Part shown: piece after piece, positions 63,019-64,000 of the stretch
How positions within the stretch are numbered: the first letter of the stretch is position 1
Layout of the letters: each line of letters opens with the position of its first letter
Assembly (NCBI GenBank): GCA_905234755.1
Contig: CAJOIT010000003.1
Span: 913,140 to 977,139, forward strand
DNA: 64,000 bases
Direction of reading: 5' to 3'
From: an uncultured Bacteroidales bacterium
GTDB lineage: Bacteria; Bacteroidota; Bacteroidia; Bacteroidales; ML635J-15
The notes under the pieces: model-generated
The model's database searches: none
What the model was told of the DNA's origin: nothing
What the model saw: the letters and a program-made list of their open reading frames with translations, nothing else
Made by a program: the position numbers and the translations under genes

Positions 63019-63654
63019 CTATATAAGCTTCCTTCTTCTCATCTCCCAGAAGCACTTGCAGGTTGCATCAACATCAGCAGCGGAATTGTGAGCATCATCG
63101 AACTCAACTCCGAATAATTTCTTGTGAAGTTCCTGAAGCTTAGGCCACTTGTAACCACCGCGATAGCCAGGCAATTTGCAATATTCCGTCCCAGCAAGCA
63201 TTGTGCAGTATGACTTCTTACGCGAAAGCTGAACATCAACACCTCGCCTAATAAACTCTGCATCAACAACATGAATATCAAATGAAATGTTATGTCCGAC
63301 AATGTACTCGGCAGAATCGAGCGTCTGCACAAAAATCGCCAATGCCGAATCCAAAGGCATGCCTTCCCTCATCGCCCTTTCGGTGGATATGCCATGAATG
63401 GAAGCCGCCTTTTCAGGAATCTCAAAGCCATCGGGACGAATAATGCAATCGTGGACTGAAAGCACATTACCCTGATTGTCGGTTAATATCCAGCTCAACT
63501 GAACCAATCGCGGCCAGTTCAGCGTATCGCTCGCCGGTGCTTCGTAATCTTTGGGCAAACCTGTTGTTTCGGTATCGAAAAACAGATAGTTATGACCAGC
63601 GAAAGCAAGTCCGCAAACAAACATTACCAACAGCGACACAAGAAATCTTTTCAT
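63019..63654 (-). CDS. DEDDh 3'-5' exonuclease with a signal peptide
   Basis: Start at ATG 63652-63654 (MKRFLVSLLV): residues 1-20 form a clear signal peptide ending LAFAG. The rest is a DnaQ-like exonuclease with ExoI FDTETTG (Asp27, Glu29), ExoII GHNISFD (Asp126) and ExoIII HNSAADVD (His189, Asp194), all catalytic residues present. The length (211 residues) is normal for the family except for the leader. An exported DEDDh nuclease is unusual; it might degrade extracellular or periplasmic DNA or RNA. A TATCTTTG -7 element (63676-63669, minus) lies only 15 nt before the ATG, supporting this start and a very short leader. Confidence 0.88.
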   Translation of the reverse strand: MKRFLVSLLVMFVCGLAFAGHNYLFFDTETTGLPKDYEAPASDTLNWPRLVQLSWILTDNQGNVLSVHDCIIRPDGFEIPEKAASIHGISTERAMREGMPLDSALAIFVQTLDSAEYIVGHNISFDIHVVDAEFIRRGVDVQLSRKKSYCTMLAGTEYCKLPGYRGGYKWPKLQELHKKLFGVEFDDAHNSAADVDATCKCFWEMRRRKLI

Positions 63655-63681
63655 ATCTTTATTTTTTGCAAAGATAACAAT

Positions 63682-63732
63682 AAAACGCGGAATCAGATGC
63701 TGAAACAAGTTCAGCATGACATTCCTCGTTTT
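63682..63732. terminator. Terminator-like hairpin with conserved loop, copy 3
   Basis: AAAACGCGGAAT / ATTCCTCGTTTT arms with one mismatch around GCTGAAACAAGTTCAGC (63699-63715). It lies 10 nt after the stop of the partial HExxH gene and just upstream of the exonuclease promoter. Confidence 0.75.
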
Positions 63733-63741
63733 TGAAACTTC

Positions 63742-64000
63742 TCAAACATCTTTTCTTACATTTCCACAAACCTTGTCGCCCAGCACATTAGCCCATTTCT
63801 CACAATAAAGCCAATAATACGACAATCCTTTTCTTCTGCGCAATCTTTCGAAATACGGCAACGATGCCCACAACAGCGATGGAATTGCAATCACAGGCAC
63901 AAATAGCGGTCCCAATATAATCGACTGCACAGTATGCCCATACTCGTGAACCAAAACATCATGATTGATTTTCTCGTTTTTATCGCTTGGATAATACGAA
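63742..64000 (-). CDS. HExxH metalloprotease-like protein, C-terminal part (enters from beyond the window)
   Basis: The frame is open to base 64000, so the start is outside. The visible 85 residues read SYYPSDKNEKINHDVLVHEYGHTVQS and continue with a hydrophobic LGPLFVPVIAIPSLLWASLPYF stretch in two pieces and a basic tail. HEYGH fits the zincin HExxH zinc-binding motif with the catalytic Glu. The protein seems to end shortly after one membrane-like segment. Similar short putative metalloproteases occur in Bacteroidota without assigned function. Confidence 0.65.
   Translation of the reverse strand, partial: SYYPSDKNEKINHDVLVHEYGHTVQSIILGPLFVPVIAIPSLLWASLPYFERLRRRKGLSYYWLYCEKWANVLGDKVCGNVRKDV

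Noticed and set aside
1..64000. tRNA or rRNA genes
   Set aside because: No cloverleaf with a convincing T-loop or rRNA signature was noticed by eye; a covariance scan would be needed to be certain.

Overview
The window looks like a chromosomal segment of an anaerobic Bacteroidales bacterium, probably gut-associated and uncultured. This rests on several type IX secretion (T9SS) C-terminal sorting domains, GldA, PCMD and FISUMP proteins, tandem rhomboids behind mutL, and promoters of the Bacteroidota type (TTTG, about 19-21 nt, TAnnTTTG). No rRNA, tRNA or CRISPR array was seen.

Layout. 1-2922 (minus) holds a steroid 5-alpha-reductase homologue, a four-helix-bundle protein, an Old-Yellow-Enzyme reductase and a short-chain dehydrogenase running off the left edge. 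Together they look like a reductive steroid or bile-acid module. 3050-6458 is an AT-rich acquired island: a truncated HTH gene with an 11-bp slippage tract, then a HaeIII/NgoPII-type (GGCC) restriction-modification pair behind a membrane coiled-coil protein. 6718-10314 is core: gcvT, then obgE-fic-PAP2. 10315-13614 is scarred: a CHAT remnant, an AAA ATPase-nuclease with an operator array, and a truncated AraC gene meeting a GH53-like remnant. 13755-25045 carries a thioredoxin-PKD-T9SS protein, an SDR, two near-identical PCMD proteins, folB, a LytTR-dehydrogenase-DUF2797-recX operon, an SGNH hydrolase and gldA. 25257-30110 is a mutL-rhomboid-rhomboid-EEP operon. 30216-38603 has a second ATPase-nuclease with its array, a degraded duplicate of that unit fused to a surface-protein gene, a BRO/DinD-like gene and a FISUMP protein. 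38861-44317 has two ketoacyl synthase III-ketoreductase fusions and two exported cyclophilins. 44342-46963 has a Fic-HTH gene and a third ATPase-nuclease with the most regular array. 47032-64000 carries sppA, aroC with an AddB-like nuclease, an esterase, a calcium P-type ATPase, a giant T9SS repeat protein, an exported DEDDh exonuclease and a partial HExxH gene.

The strongest candidate for something undescribed is the set of three AAA ATPase-PD-(D/E)XK fusions (10968, 30374 and 45388). Each is preceded by its own array of 10-15 bp motifs. Two arrays use inverted 10-bp motifs, mostly alternating in orientation every 25-27 bp. The third uses 15-bp direct repeats exactly 33 bp apart that run up to the start codon. 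The motifs differ between genes, the arrays lie over or beside the promoters, and the two alternating-array proteins carry a central winged-helix-like segment. This suggests an autoregulated, sequence-specific family. Other points of interest are the steroid module, the KAS III-KR pair in which one KR has lost its active site, the exported exonuclease and several families of dispersed hairpins.
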